From: Atlantibacter sp032062175 | GTDB taxonomy: Bacteria > Pseudomonadota > Gammaproteobacteria > Enterobacterales > Enterobacteriaceae | NCBI RefSeq assembly: GCF_032062175.1 | Contig: NZ_DAMBQK010000007.1 | Location: 62,001 to 126,000 of the forward strand | Direction: 5' to 3' | Length of the DNA stretch: 64,000 nucleotides | The notes under the pieces: generated by a model | The model's database searches: none | What the model was told of the DNA's origin: nothing | Seen by the model: only the letters and a program-made list of their open reading frames with translations | Shown here: positions 1 through 8,752 of the stretch, in pieces | How the letters are laid out: every line of letters begins with the position of its first letter | Position numbering within the stretch: position 1 is the first letter of the stretch | Translations under genes and position numbers: made by a program

Positions 1-397
1 GTTTTTTCAGGATGGCGCGCGCCATCGGTGAGTCGATGGAGATGTAATCTTTGCGCTCGCCGTAAATCTCTTCCGGGCCGACGATGCGAAAGGTTTTCAC
101 ATCCCCCGCTTCGTTTTCAATTTCCACCCAGGCACCAAAGAACACCCGGCCCTCTTGCTGGGGTGAATAATCAACGATTTGCAGCTGCGGCATCAGTTTG
201 CGCAGGAAGTGCACCCGCCGGTCAATCTGGCGCAGGATGCGTTTATTAAAGGTGTAGTCAGCATTTTCGGAGCGATCGCCGAGGCTCGCCGCCCAGGAGA
301 CGATTTTGGTGATTTCCGGGCGTTTCTCGTTCCAGAGATAGTCATGCTCTTGCTTAAGCTTGTTATACCCTTCGCGGGTAATCAGTTTGGTCGCCAC
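1..397 (-). CDS. greB: transcription elongation factor GreB, 3' end cut by window edge
   Basis: Reading the minus strand from a GTG at 395-397 gives a GreB-type transcript cleavage factor that rescues backtracked RNA polymerase. About 132 residues are visible before the window edge. The N-terminal coiled coil is recognisable (LITREGYNKLKQEHDYLW), followed by the acidic tip loop WAASLGDRSENADY with its conserved Asp and Glu, and then the globular domain with VDYSPQQEG, FFGAWVEIEN and KDYISIDSPMARA. The start is supported by a GAGAG stretch just upstream and by alignment to the family start; no ATG is near. In E. coli greB reads in the same direction as tex. Here it is divergent from tex, and several coiled-coil residues differ from the E. 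coli protein as I remember it. It may be a paralogue or a relocated copy. Confidence 0.85.
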   Translation of the reverse strand, partial: MATKLITREGYNKLKQEHDYLWNEKRPEITKIVSWAASLGDRSENADYTFNKRILRQIDRRVHFLRKLMPQLQIVDYSPQQEGRVFFGAWVEIENEAGDVKTFRIVGPEEIYGERKDYISIDSPMARAILKK

Positions 398-532
398 GCG
401 TTCACTCTCGGTTAATTAAACATAAACGGAACAGTCCGAATCCAGGGCAGCATCATGCGGCGACTGGCATTTTCATCCGGCAATCCGTATAACTGTGCCC
501 TGAAATTTTCGCATCCAACAGATGAAATTGCC

Positions 533-2851
533 ATGATGAATGATTCACTCAGCCGTATTATCGCCGGTGAACTTCAGGCCAGAGCCGAACAGGTCGCCGC
601 CGCCGTTCGCCTGCTTGATGAAGGGAACACCGTACCGTTTATCGCCCGGTATCGTAAGGAAGTAACCGGCGGTCTGGACGACACGCAATTGCGTCAACTT
701 GAGACGCGTCTGGGCTATTTGCGCGAGCTGGAAGAGCGCCGCCAGTCGATTATCAAATCGATTGAAGAGCAAGGGAAACTCACCCCGGAGCTGGCCTCCG
801 CCATCAACGGCACGCTCAGCAAAACCGAACTCGAAGATTTATACCTGCCGTATAAACCTAAGCGCCGCACCCGCGGGCAAATCGCCATTGAAGCGGGCCT
901 TGAGCCACTGGCGGACCTGCTGTGGAACACGCCGTCTCACGATCCTGAGACCGAAGCCGCAAAATTTATCGATGCCGATAACGGCGTGGCCGACAGCAAA
1001 GCCGCGCTGGACGGCGCGCGCTATATCCTGATGGAGCGTTTCGCCGAAGACGCTGCGCTGCTGGCGAAAGTCCGCGACTATTTGTGGAAAAACGCCCATC
1101 TGGTGGCGAGTGTAGTCAGTGGTAAAGAAGAGGAAGGCGCAAAATTCCGCGATTATTTTGACCATCATGAACCGATTGCAACCGTTCCTTCGCACCGCGC
1201 GTTGGCGATGTTCAGGGGCCGCAACGAAGGCGTGCTGCAACTGGCGCTGAATGCCGATCCGCAGTTCGATGAGCCGCCGCGTGAAAGCCACTGCGAGCAA
1301 ATCATTATCGATCATCTGGGCTTACGCCTGAACAACGCCCCGGCTGACAGCTGGCGTCGCGCGGTAGTGAGCTGGACCTGGCGCATTAAGGTATTGATGC
1401 ATCTGGAAACGGAGTTGATGAGCACCGTGCGCGAACGCGCCGAAGAAGAAGCCATCAACGTGTTTGCCCGTAACCTGCACGACCTGCTGATGGCGGCACC
1501 TGCCGGGCTGCGCGCCACTATGGGTCTCGATCCCGGCCTGCGCACCGGGGTAAAAGTGGCGGTCGTTGACGGCACCGGCAAACTGGTCGCCACCGATACC
1601 ATTTATCCTCACACCGGCCAGGCTGCTAAAGCCGCCGTGGCGGTTGCCACGCTGTGCGCCAAACACAACGTCGAACTGGTGGCGATCGGTAATGGCACCG
1701 CGTCCCGTGAAACCGAACGTTTCTTCCTCGACGTGCAGAAGCAGTATCCGCAAATCACCGCTCAGAAAGTGATTGTCAGCGAGGCAGGCGCATCGGTTTA
1801 TTCCGCCTCCGAGCTGGCGGCGCTGGAATTCCCGGATCTGGATGTGTCGCTGCGCGGCGCGGTTTCTATCGCCCGTCGTTTGCAGGACCCGCTGGCGGAG
1901 CTGGTGAAAATCGATCCAAAATCCATCGGCGTCGGCCAGTATCAGCATGACGTCAGCCAGTCACAGCTGGCGCGCAAACTGGATGCGGTGGTGGAAGACT
2001 GCGTAAACGCCGTGGGCGTGGACCTGAATACCGCATCGGTGCCGCTGTTAACCCGCGTGGCCGGGCTGACGCGCATGATGGCGCAGAATATCGTGAGCTG
2101 GCGCGATGAAAACGGCCAGTTCCAGAATCGCCAGCAGTTGTTGAAAGTCAGCCGCCTGGGGCCGAAAGCCTTTGAACAGTGCGCAGGCTTTTTGCGTATC
2201 AACCACGGCGATAACCCGCTGGACGCTTCTACCGTTCACCCGGAAGCCTATCCCATCGTTGAGCGGATCCTGGCCGCCACCCGGCAGTCGTTGCGCGATT
2301 TGATGGGCAACAGCAATGAATTGCGTAATCTGAAAGCGGTGGATTACACCGACGAGCGTTTCGGCGTGCCGACGGTGAGCGACATCATCAAAGAGTTGGA
2401 AAAACCGGGCCGCGATCCGCGTCCTGAGTTTAAAACCGCGCAGTTTGCCGAAGGAGTGGAAACCCTTAACGATCTGACGCCGGGCATGGTGCTGGAAGGC
2501 GCGGTGACTAACGTGACTAATTTCGGCGCTTTCGTGGATATCGGCGTCCATCAGGACGGACTGGTGCATATCTCCTCACTGTCGGACAAGTTTATCGACG
2601 ATCCGCATAAGGTGGTGAAAGCGGGTGATATCGTGAAGGTCAAAGTACTGGAAGTGGATTTGCAGCGTAAGCGCATTGCACTGACGATGCGGCTTGATGA
2701 GCAACCGGGCGAAAGTACGCCGCGCCGCAGCGCAGGCGGCCCTGCCTCCCGCCCGGCGCAGCAGCAAAAACCCCGGGCGCGCGATAATAAGCCTTCGGGC
2801 AATAGCGCTATGGGTGATGCCCTCGCCGCCGCTTTTGGTAAAAAACGTTAA
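533..2851 (+). CDS. tex: Tex (YhgF), S1-domain nucleic acid-binding protein
   Basis: This 772-residue cytoplasmic protein matches E. coli YhgF nearly end to end. Family order is an N-terminal Tex/HTH region, a YqgF-like RNase H fold (about residues 330-450, with TMGLDPGLRTGVKVAVVD), tandem helix-hairpin-helix motifs (about 500-600, VNAVGVDLNTASVPLL), and an S1 RNA-binding domain (about 650-720, GMVLEGAVTNVTNFGAFVDIG) followed by a basic, disordered tail. Tex binds RNA and structured nucleic acid and has been linked to toxin expression and stress tolerance in other bacteria; its E. coli role is poorly defined. The reading frame is open upstream to 455, but MMNDSLSRIIAGE at 533 matches the family start. 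A clear intrinsic terminator follows, so the gene is probably transcribed alone. Confidence 0.96.
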   Translation: MMNDSLSRIIAGELQARAEQVAAAVRLLDEGNTVPFIARYRKEVTGGLDDTQLRQLETRLGYLRELEERRQSIIKSIEEQGKLTPELASAINGTLSKTELEDLYLPYKPKRRTRGQIAIEAGLEPLADLLWNTPSHDPETEAAKFIDADNGVADSKAALDGARYILMERFAEDAALLAKVRDYLWKNAHLVASVVSGKEEEGAKFRDYFDHHEPIATVPSHRALAMFRGRNEGVLQLALNADPQFDEPPRESHCEQIIIDHLGLRLNNAPADSWRRAVVSWTWRIKVLMHLETELMSTVRERAEEEAINVFARNLHDLLMAAPAGLRATMGLDPGLRTGVKVAVVDGTGKLVATDTIYPHTGQAAKAAVAVATLCAKHNVELVAIGNGTASRETERFFLDVQKQYPQITAQKVIVSEAGASVYSASELAALEFPDLDVSLRGAVSIARRLQDPLAELVKIDPKSIGVGQYQHDVSQSQLARKLDAVVEDCVNAVGVDLNTASVPLLTRVAGLTRMMAQNIVSWRDENGQFQNRQQLLKVSRLGPKAFEQCAGFLRINHGDNPLDASTVHPEAYPIVERILAATRQSLRDLMGNSNELRNLKAVDYTDERFGVPTVSDIIKELEKPGRDPRPEFKTAQFAEGVETLNDLTPGMVLEGAVTNVTNFGAFVDIGVHQDGLVHISSLSDKFIDDPHKVVKAGDIVKVKVLEVDLQRKRIALTMRLDEQPGESTPRRSAGGPASRPAQQQKPRARDNKPSGNSAMGDALAAAFGKKR

Positions 2852-2859
2852 AAAAACAG

Positions 2860-2881
2860 GCCGGGAAACCGGCCTTTTATT
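2860..2881 (+). terminator. rho-independent terminator of tex
   Basis: A 6-bp G+C-rich stem GGCCGG/CCGGCC with a GAAA tetraloop is followed by TTTTATT, 8 bases after the tex stop codon. An A-run precedes the stem, so it could act in both directions. Confidence 0.9.
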
Positions 2882-3176
2882 GCAGATGTCATATTTCGCA
2901 ATATGAGAAAAGAGGCTTGTTTTCGATTATTGATTTTATTGAATTTACCTGCACCGATTATCATAAAATAAACGCGCCATTCTCATTTTAATAACAAAAA
3001 AATGATCTCAGCAACCTTTATCGCGTTATTACCCGCGCACCCGATTTTAACCCAATCCCTTGAAAGTATTAATTTTTCTTAATACAGGCTCATTTCAAGC
3101 GTTTATTTTTCATTCTTTGCGCCAAAACAACGAATGGTTAAATATTGTATTTAGCAACACATTCTGCATTGAAGAT

Positions 3177-3195
3177 AAAAACCATTCTCATTATC
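3177..3195 (+). promoter_or_regulatory. Fur box upstream of feoA
   Basis: The 19-mer AAAAACCATTCTCATTATC reads on the other strand as GATAATGAGAATGGTTTTT, close to the Fur consensus GATAATGATAATCATTATC. It lies 107 bases before feoA, fitting iron-dependent repression of feoABC. The intergenic stretch 2882-3302 is otherwise A+T rich and holds a leader hairpin (listed separately). I could not assign an FNR site with confidence. Confidence 0.75.
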
Positions 3196-3239
3196 ATACC
3201 TTTCCATCAAGATTATCCTTTTCCGCAAATGAATCTGGA

Positions 3240-3268
3240 TTTCCCTGTCTGCCTTCCAGACAGGGAAA
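3240..3268 (+). other. 12-bp perfect hairpin in the feoA leader
   Basis: TTTCCCTGTCTG (3240-3251) pairs perfectly with CAGACAGGGAAA (3257-3268) across a 5-base loop. It ends 34 bases before the feoA ATG. No U-tract follows, so it is not a standard terminator. It could stabilise the mRNA, take part in leader control, or be a remnant repeat. Confidence 0.7.
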
Positions 3269-3302
3269 TCGTGTTTCCGCTTACGAAAGATAAGAAGGCT
3301 TT

Positions 3303-3527
3303 ATGCACTTTTGCGCTAACAGTACCTGGAAAATCACCGGCTTTGCCCGGGAAATTAGCCCGGCTTACCGTCAAAAATTACTTTCGTTAGGTTTACTTCC
3401 CGGCTCCTCGTTTGACGTGGTGCGCGTCGCCCCGCTGGGCGATCCGATCCATATTTCCACTCGCCGGGTAAACCTTGTATTACGCAAAAAGGATTTGGCG
3501 CTGGTACAGGTTGAAGCAACGTCCTGA
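3303..3527 (+). CDS. feoA: FeoA, ferrous iron transport accessory protein
   Basis: This 74-residue cytoplasmic protein has an SH3-like fold. It matches E. coli FeoA over its length (WKITGF, EISPAYRQKLLSLGLLPGSS, GDPIHI, NLVLRKKDLALV). FeoA supports the FeoB ferrous iron transporter, probably by contacting its cytoplasmic G-protein domain. It is the first gene of feoABC, with 24 bases between it and feoB. The start ATG at 3303 follows an AAGAAGG ribosome-binding region and matches family length. Expression is likely repressed by Fur through the box at 3177-3195. Confidence 0.95.
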   Translation: MHFCANSTWKITGFAREISPAYRQKLLSLGLLPGSSFDVVRVAPLGDPIHISTRRVNLVLRKKDLALVQVEATS

Positions 3528-3551
3528 TCATTTCTTGAGTTCAGACTGAAT

Positions 3552-5870
3552 ATGAAAAAGCTAACCATTGGATTAATCGGCAACCCGAACTCAGGGAAAA
3601 CCACCCTGTTTAACCAGTTAACCGGCTCCCGGCAGCGGGTGGGCAACTGGGCAGGGGTGACCGTTGAACGCAAAGAGGGTTTCTTCGCCACACCAGAGCA
3701 TCAGGTCACGCTGGTGGATTTACCCGGCACCTACTCCCTGACAACGATCTCCTCCCAAACCTCGCTCGATGAACAAATCGCCTGTCATTATATTTTGAGC
3801 GGCGATGCTGACCTGCTGATTAACGTGGTGGATGCCTCTAACCTTGAGCGCAACCTCTATCTGACGCTGCAACTTCGCGAGCTGGGCATCCCCTGCATCA
3901 TCGCCCTGAACATGCTGGATATCGCTGAGAAACAGCAGATCCGCATTGATGTTGATGCGCTGGCGAACCGCCTCGGCTGCCCGGTGGTGCCGCTGGTCTC
4001 CACGCGCGGACGCGGCATCGATACCCTGAAGCGGATTATCGACCGCGACCATCAGGCGCAAAACGCTATCGACGTGCATTACGCCGAACCGCTTTGCCAT
4101 GAAGCGAACGCGCTGGCGGACCTGATGCCCGGCGAAATGCCGTTTACCCAACGCCGCTGGCTGGGTTTGCAGATGCTGGAAGGCGATATTTACAGCCGCG
4201 CGTTTGCGGGTGATGCCGCACAAAAGCTGGGCGTTTCCCTGGCACGCCTGAGTGAAGAGATGGACGATCCGGCGCTGCATATCGCCGACGCGCGCTATCA
4301 AAGCATTGCCGCTATTTGCGACAGCGTCAGCAACAGCTTAACGGCAGAGCCCCATCACTTAACCACCGCGCTGGATAAAATCGTTATCAACCGTTTTCTC
4401 GGCATCCCGGTGTTTTTGCTGGTGATGTACCTGATGTTCCTGCTGGCGATTAACATTGGCGGCGCATTGCAGCCGCTGTTTGACGTGGGTTCGGCGGCGA
4501 TCTTTATCCACGGTTTGCAGTGGGTTGGCGCAACGTTCCACTTTCCGCAATGGCTAACTATTTTCCTCGCCCAGGGGATTGGCGGCGGTATCAATACCGT
4601 TCTGCCGCTGGTGCCACAAATCGGCATGATGTATTTGTTCCTCTCGTTTCTTGAGGATTCCGGCTATATGGCGCGCGCGGCGTTCGTGATGGACCGCCTG
4701 ATGCAGTCCCTCGGCCTGCCTGGCAAATCCTTTGTGCCGCTGATCGTCGGTTTCGGCTGCAACGTGCCGTCGGTAATGGGCGCGCGCACTCTGGATGCGC
4801 CGCGTGAACGTCTGATGACCGTGATGATGGCACCGTTTATGTCCTGCGGCGCGCGGCTGGCGATTTTTGCGGTCTTCGCCGCCGCCTTCTTTGGCCAGCA
4901 GGGCGCGCTGGTGGTGTTTTCGCTGTATCTGTTAGGCATCGTGATGGCGATCCTCACTGGCCTGATGCTGAAGCACACCATCATGCGCGGCGAAGCGACC
5001 CCGTTTGTGATGGAACTGCCGGTTTATCATGTGCCTCACCTGAAGAGCCTGGTGCTGCAAACCTGGCAGCGCCTGAAATCCTTCGTGATGCGTGCCGGGA
5101 AAGTCATCGTAGTCGTGAGTATTTTCGTCGGGGCGTTAAACAGCTTTTCCTTCAGCGGCAAACCGGTAGACAACATTAATGATTCCGCGCTGGCGTCGGT
5201 GAGCCAGGTCCTCACCCCGCTACTGAAACCCATCGGCGTACAGGAAGATAACTGGCAGGCTACGGTCGGTCTGTTTACCGGCGCGATGGCGAAAGAAGTG
5301 GTGGTCGGTACGCTAAACACCCTGTACACCGCAGAAAATATCCACCAGGAAGAATTCGACGCCGCCAGCTTTAGCCTGATCGATGAACTGGGCGGCGCAG
5401 TAGAAGAAACCTGGCAGAGCCTGAAAGACACTTTCAGCCTGAGCGTGCTGATGAACCCGATTGAAGCCAGCAAAGGCGACGGTGAGATGGAAAGCGGCAC
5501 CATGGGCATGATGAGCGCGAAATTCGGCAGCAGCGCCTCGGCGTACAGCTACCTGATTTTTGTGCTGCTGTACATTCCGTGCATTTCAGTGATGGGCGCT
5601 ATCGCCCGCGAAACCAGCCGTAGCTGGATGGGTTTCTCCATTCTGTGGGGGCTGAATATCGCCTACTCGCTGGCGACACTTTTCTACCAGACCGTGACAT
5701 TCCACCAGCATCCGCAATACAGCCTGACGTGCATCGTGGCGGTGGTATTGTTTAACGTACTGGTGCTGACGTTATTGCGCCGGGCCCGTAGCCGCGTTGA
5801 CCTCGGCGTGCTGGGGCAGCGCAAGGCGGCGGAAGTCTGTTGTGAAACGTCTTCCAACCACTGCCATTAA
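3552..5870 (+). CDS. feoB: FeoB, ferrous iron permease with N-terminal GTPase
   Basis: This 772-residue inner-membrane protein imports Fe2+. The N-terminal G-protein domain (about 1-170) shows G1 GNPNSGKTT at residues 10-18, G3 DLPG and G4 NMLD. A helical linker resembling a GDP-dissociation inhibitor follows (about 170-270). The membrane region contains the duplicated Gate motifs, with conserved cysteines in GFGCNVPS and SCGAR. Length matches E. coli FeoB (773 residues). It lies between feoA and feoC, which starts 9 bases downstream, so the three genes form one operon under the Fur box before feoA. Confidence 0.98.
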   Translation: MKKLTIGLIGNPNSGKTTLFNQLTGSRQRVGNWAGVTVERKEGFFATPEHQVTLVDLPGTYSLTTISSQTSLDEQIACHYILSGDADLLINVVDASNLERNLYLTLQLRELGIPCIIALNMLDIAEKQQIRIDVDALANRLGCPVVPLVSTRGRGIDTLKRIIDRDHQAQNAIDVHYAEPLCHEANALADLMPGEMPFTQRRWLGLQMLEGDIYSRAFAGDAAQKLGVSLARLSEEMDDPALHIADARYQSIAAICDSVSNSLTAEPHHLTTALDKIVINRFLGIPVFLLVMYLMFLLAINIGGALQPLFDVGSAAIFIHGLQWVGATFHFPQWLTIFLAQGIGGGINTVLPLVPQIGMMYLFLSFLEDSGYMARAAFVMDRLMQSLGLPGKSFVPLIVGFGCNVPSVMGARTLDAPRERLMTVMMAPFMSCGARLAIFAVFAAAFFGQQGALVVFSLYLLGIVMAILTGLMLKHTIMRGEATPFVMELPVYHVPHLKSLVLQTWQRLKSFVMRAGKVIVVVSIFVGALNSFSFSGKPVDNINDSALASVSQVLTPLLKPIGVQEDNWQATVGLFTGAMAKEVVVGTLNTLYTAENIHQEEFDAASFSLIDELGGAVEETWQSLKDTFSLSVLMNPIEASKGDGEMESGTMGMMSAKFGSSASAYSYLIFVLLYIPCISVMGAIARETSRSWMGFSILWGLNIAYSLATLFYQTVTFHQHPQYSLTCIVAVVLFNVLVLTLLRRARSRVDLGVLGQRKAAEVCCETSSNHCH

Positions 5871-5879
5871 GGTGAAAGC

Positions 5880-6116
5880 ATGGCGACGCTGATACAGATA
5901 CGGGATTTGCTGGCATTACAGGGGCGTCTGGAGGCCAGCCAGATGAGCGAGCTGCTCGCGACGCCGCGTCCAATGATTGACGCCATGCTGTCGCGGCTGG
6001 AGGCGATGGGCCGGGCAAAGCGCGTAACGGAAGATTTGAGCGGGTGTTTATCAGGCAGTTGTAAACGCTGCCCTGAAGGAAATGCTTGCCAAAAAACGTT
6101 CTGGACGCTTCAATAG
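5880..6116 (+). CDS. feoC: FeoC, winged-helix Fe-S accessory of FeoB
   Basis: This small 78-residue cytoplasmic protein has an N-terminal winged-helix fold and a cysteine cluster near the C-terminus (CLSGSCKRCPEGNAC). Such clusters bind a [4Fe-4S] centre in enterobacterial FeoC. FeoC is thought to protect FeoB from FtsH proteolysis and to sense redox state. It is the last gene of feoABC; the start follows AAGGTGAAAGC. A terminator follows at 6149-6172. Four cysteines in that segment is the expected number for Klebsiella-type FeoC. Confidence 0.92.
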   Translation: MATLIQIRDLLALQGRLEASQMSELLATPRPMIDAMLSRLEAMGRAKRVTEDLSGCLSGSCKRCPEGNACQKTFWTLQ

Positions 6117-6148
6117 CAAAACAAAAAAGAAAGGCAGTGGCACTAAAA

Positions 6149-6172
6149 AAGGCGGGTTACCCCGCCTTTTTC
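6149..6172 (+). terminator. bidirectional terminator between feoC and the DUF1471 gene
   Basis: AAGGCGGG (6149-6156) and CCCGCCTT (6161-6168) form a stem with loop TTAC. T-runs on one side and A-runs on the other serve the converging genes on both sides. Confidence 0.88.
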
Positions 6173-6173
6173 A

Positions 6174-6443
6174 TTATTTGTACACGTCTGCTGTCGCGCG
6201 GACATCTTCAGTTTTCTTGTCGGCGCTGGTAATAACATAATAGGTGCCGCCCAGCTCATCAGCTTTTTGTGACAGCTCTTTTTTGGCATCCATCGGCGAT
6301 GTTTTATCGCTGGTAGAAATTGTGCCAACTTTCGTCAAATTCATTCCGGCCACTTTATCTTTTTCAAGCTCTTTGGCAGCAAAAACGCCAAACGAAAGCG
6401 AGCCAATAACCAGAGAAGTAACAATGCCAGTGACTAATTTCAT
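6174..6443 (-). CDS. DUF1471 (YahO/YhcN/BhsA-like) small periplasmic protein
   Basis: This 89-residue protein begins with a signal peptide (MKLVTGIVTSLVIGSLSFGVFAA, cleavage after AFA-type residues near 22). The mature part carries the DUF1471 pattern: KVGTISTS, then a DAKKELSQKADELGGTYYVITSA helix-strand segment, and a terminal ATADVYK. Family members (BhsA, McbA, YhcN, YahO) are periplasmic or outer-membrane-associated stress and biofilm proteins of unclear mechanism. An AAGGAG ribosome-binding site precedes the ATG. It stands alone between feoC and bioH. I cannot assign it to a named E. coli member; YahO looks closest. E. coli has no such gene here. Confidence 0.8.
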   Translation of the reverse strand: MKLVTGIVTSLVIGSLSFGVFAAKELEKDKVAGMNLTKVGTISTSDKTSPMDAKKELSQKADELGGTYYVITSADKKTEDVRATADVYK

Positions 6444-6558
6444 AGCTTCACACTCCTTAGAAAGGTTTATTGTTTTGTGATGCCTGGCGGGGGCGACTCA
6501 GCGCCGAAAAATAAAAATTGCCCGTAAGGACAACCACTTTCTAAGTATTGACCGGTAT

Positions 6559-7344
6559 TTATACTTTTGCCACAGACTGACGCAGGCTAAATAACAGCTC
6601 GCAGAACATTTCAGAATTATTGATAAAAGGCGCATGAGCCGCTTTATCAAACATTACCGACGGGCTATTCGGATAGCGTTCGTCCAGCAACCCTGCCACT
6701 TTACGCGGCACCAGCCCATCCAACCGGCCGTACAAACGCCAGAATGGCATCGTCAACGACGCCAGATCGGCACGCAAATCGGCGGATTTAAGGATTTCCA
6801 GCCCGCCATTTAGCACCTCAACGGAAGGCATCGGCGCATCCAGCACCACGGCTTTAAGGCGACGGGCATCCTGACGGGCGCTTTCCGTGCCCAGGGTTTG
6901 CAGCGCCAGGAAGCGCTCAACGGTACGCTGAAAATCTTCGCTTAATTGCTGTTGAAAACCAGCCAGCACGGAGGGCTTAATCCCCGGCCACTGCTCTTCT
7001 TCACGGGCGGTGAAACAGGGAGATGACGCGACGGTCACCAGCGCATCAACCCGTTCCGGATGCGTTAAGGCGATCTTACTCGCCACCAGCCCACCCAGGC
7101 TCCAGCCCAGCCAGATGGCTTTATCCGGCGCCTGGCGCAGTACGCATTTCGCCATTGCGTCAAGATCCATCGCCCCGAAACCGGTGCTGCGGCCATAGCC
7201 CGGTAAGTCGACAAGATGCAGAGTAAATTGCGAGGCTAATTGCTCGCTAATGCAATCCCATACGCCGGCATTCAGTCCCCATCCGTGCAACAGCACAAGA
7301 TGAACATTTCCCTCTCCCCGGGTCTGCCACCAGATGTCATTCAT
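6559..7344 (-). CDS. bioH: BioH, pimeloyl-[ACP] methyl ester carboxylesterase
   Basis: This 261-residue alpha/beta hydrolase cleaves the methyl ester of pimeloyl-ACP, ending the BioC/BioH route to the biotin pimelate chain. The nucleophile elbow GWSLGG places the catalytic serine at residue 82. The oxyanion region HGWGLN is near residue 20, and the catalytic Asp and His lie in GRLDGLVP and KAAHAPF near the C-terminus. Length is near E. coli BioH (256). It is divergent from gntX with 34 bases between the starts, as in E. coli. Confidence 0.96.
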   Translation of the reverse strand: MNDIWWQTRGEGNVHLVLLHGWGLNAGVWDCISEQLASQFTLHLVDLPGYGRSTGFGAMDLDAMAKCVLRQAPDKAIWLGWSLGGLVASKIALTHPERVDALVTVASSPCFTAREEEQWPGIKPSVLAGFQQQLSEDFQRTVERFLALQTLGTESARQDARRLKAVVLDAPMPSVEVLNGGLEILKSADLRADLASLTMPFWRLYGRLDGLVPRKVAGLLDERYPNSPSVMFDKAAHAPFINNSEMFCELLFSLRQSVAKV

Positions 7345-7378
7345 TCGCTAAAGTCTCTTTTTTGTCAGGAAGACCACG

Positions 7379-8062
7379 ATGCTAACAGTACCCGCCTTGT
7401 GTTGGCTATGCAGGATGCCGCTTGCTGTTTCCCATTGGGGAATATGTTCCTGCTGTTACGCGGCACTGCCCGCCCCTCCATCCTGCTGCCCGGTTTGCGG
7501 GTTGCCCGCTGTGGTCACTACCTTGCCCTGTGGACGCTGTTTGGGAAAGCCTCCGCCGTGGCAACGGCTCCTGTACGTGACGGATTACCGCCCGCCGTTA
7601 AGCACGCTGGTGCAGGCGCTGAAGTTTTACCGGCAAACCGGCCTGGCCCAGCCGTTGGCGCGGCTGATATTGCTGCGCCAACGCCAGGCACAGCGGGAAT
7701 GGGCATTGCCAGCTCCCGATTTAATTATCAGCGTACCGCTACACCGACGGCGGGCCTGGCGGCGGGGGTTTAACCAGAGCGCACTGCTGGCGAAACCGCT
7801 CGCACGCTGGCTGGGTTGCCGCTATGAGGCACAGGCGCTGCGGCGCGTCAGGAATACGCCTGTTCAACACCATCTCAGCGCGCGATTACGTAAAAAGAAC
7901 CTGCGCACGGCTTTTCGTCTTGAATTACCCGTACGCGATCTCCATATCGTTATTGTGGATGACGTCGTTACAACGGGCAGTACGGTCGGAGAAATTGCCA
8001 AACTATTGCATCGCCATGGCGCGGCGACTGTCCAGGTATGGTGCCTGTGTCGAACCTTGTAG
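7379..8062 (+). CDS. gntX: GntX/ComF-type phosphoribosyltransferase-like protein
   Basis: This 227-residue protein matches E. coli GntX (YhgH) and the ComF family. The N-terminus carries a cysteine-rich zinc-ribbon-like segment (CWLC, CSCC, CPVCGLP, CGRC). A phosphoribosyltransferase domain follows, with PDLIISVPLHRRRAWRRGFNQS and the PRPP-loop motif VIVDDVVTTGST near residues 190-201. ComF proteins act in DNA uptake in naturally competent bacteria; in E. coli GntX is needed to use extracellular DNA as nutrient. The gene faces the same way as nfuA, 58 bases upstream of it. The ATG at 7379 follows CAGGAAG. Confidence 0.93.
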   Translation: MLTVPALCWLCRMPLAVSHWGICSCCYAALPAPPSCCPVCGLPAVVTTLPCGRCLGKPPPWQRLLYVTDYRPPLSTLVQALKFYRQTGLAQPLARLILLRQRQAQREWALPAPDLIISVPLHRRRAWRRGFNQSALLAKPLARWLGCRYEAQALRRVRNTPVQHHLSARLRKKNLRTAFRLELPVRDLHIVIVDDVVTTGSTVGEIAKLLHRHGAATVQVWCLCRTL

Positions 8063-8120
8063 AGGGTCGATGATGGGCGTATTATAACCAGGTAAAATAG
8101 TCAACTATTAGGCCATTGCT

Positions 8121-8696
8121 ATGATTCGTATTTCCGATGCTGCCCAGGCGCACTTTGTCAAACTTCTGGCTAACCAGGAAGAAGGCACCCAAATCCGCGT
8201 GTTCGTGATCAATCCAGGTACACCGAATGCAGAATGCGGCGTGTCGTACTGCCCGCCGGATGCGGTTGAAGCCAGCGACACGGCGCTGACCTTTGAACAT
8301 CTCACCGCTTACGTGGACGAGTTAAGCGCTCCGTATCTGGAAGACGCGGAAATCGACTTTGTCACCGACCAGTTAGGTTCGCAACTGACGCTGAAAGCGC
8401 CGAACGCCAAAATGCGTAAAGTGTCCGATGACGCCCCGCTGATGGAGCGCGTGGAGTATCTGCTGCAATCGCAGATTAACCCGCAGTTGGCAGGCCACGG
8501 CGGTCGCGTATCGCTGATGGAAATCACCGACGAAGGCTTCGCCATTCTGCAATTTGGCGGCGGCTGCAACGGTTGCTCCATGGTGGACGTAACGCTGAAA
8601 GAAGGGATCGAGAAGCAACTGCTGAACGAGTTCCCGGAACTGAAAGGCGTTCGCGACCTGACCGAACACCAGCGCGGCGAGCACTCTTACTATTGA
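8121..8696 (+). CDS. nfuA: NfuA, Fe-S cluster carrier and assembly protein
   Basis: This 191-residue cytoplasmic protein delivers [4Fe-4S] clusters to target enzymes, including lipoyl synthase, under stress. It has a degenerate A-type N-terminal domain (about 1-95) lacking the usual cysteines, and a C-terminal Nfu domain with the CxxC motif in GGGCNGCSMV near residues 149-152. Length equals the E. coli protein. It has its own leader after gntX and a strong terminator after its stop. In E. coli nfuA is followed by the gluconate permease gene gntT, which is missing here. Confidence 0.97.
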   Translation: MIRISDAAQAHFVKLLANQEEGTQIRVFVINPGTPNAECGVSYCPPDAVEASDTALTFEHLTAYVDELSAPYLEDAEIDFVTDQLGSQLTLKAPNAKMRKVSDDAPLMERVEYLLQSQINPQLAGHGGRVSLMEITDEGFAILQFGGGCNGCSMVDVTLKEGIEKQLLNEFPELKGVRDLTEHQRGEHSYY

Positions 8697-8717
8697 TTTT
8701 CTGACCGCTACAAAGCC

Positions 8718-8745
8718 AAAAGGCGCTTGAATAAGCGCCTTTTTT
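8718..8745 (+). terminator. bidirectional terminator between nfuA and rrf2 gene
   Basis: AAAAGGCGCTT pairs with AAGCGCCTTTT across a GAAT loop (8718-8743) and is followed by further T residues. It sits between converging genes. Confidence 0.9.
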
Positions 8746-8752
8746 GTGTCGG

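Noticed and set aside
7240..7773. 177-codon frame overlapping bioH and gntX
   Set aside because: It spans the divergent promoter and overlaps gntX in another frame; gntX matches a known family across its length.
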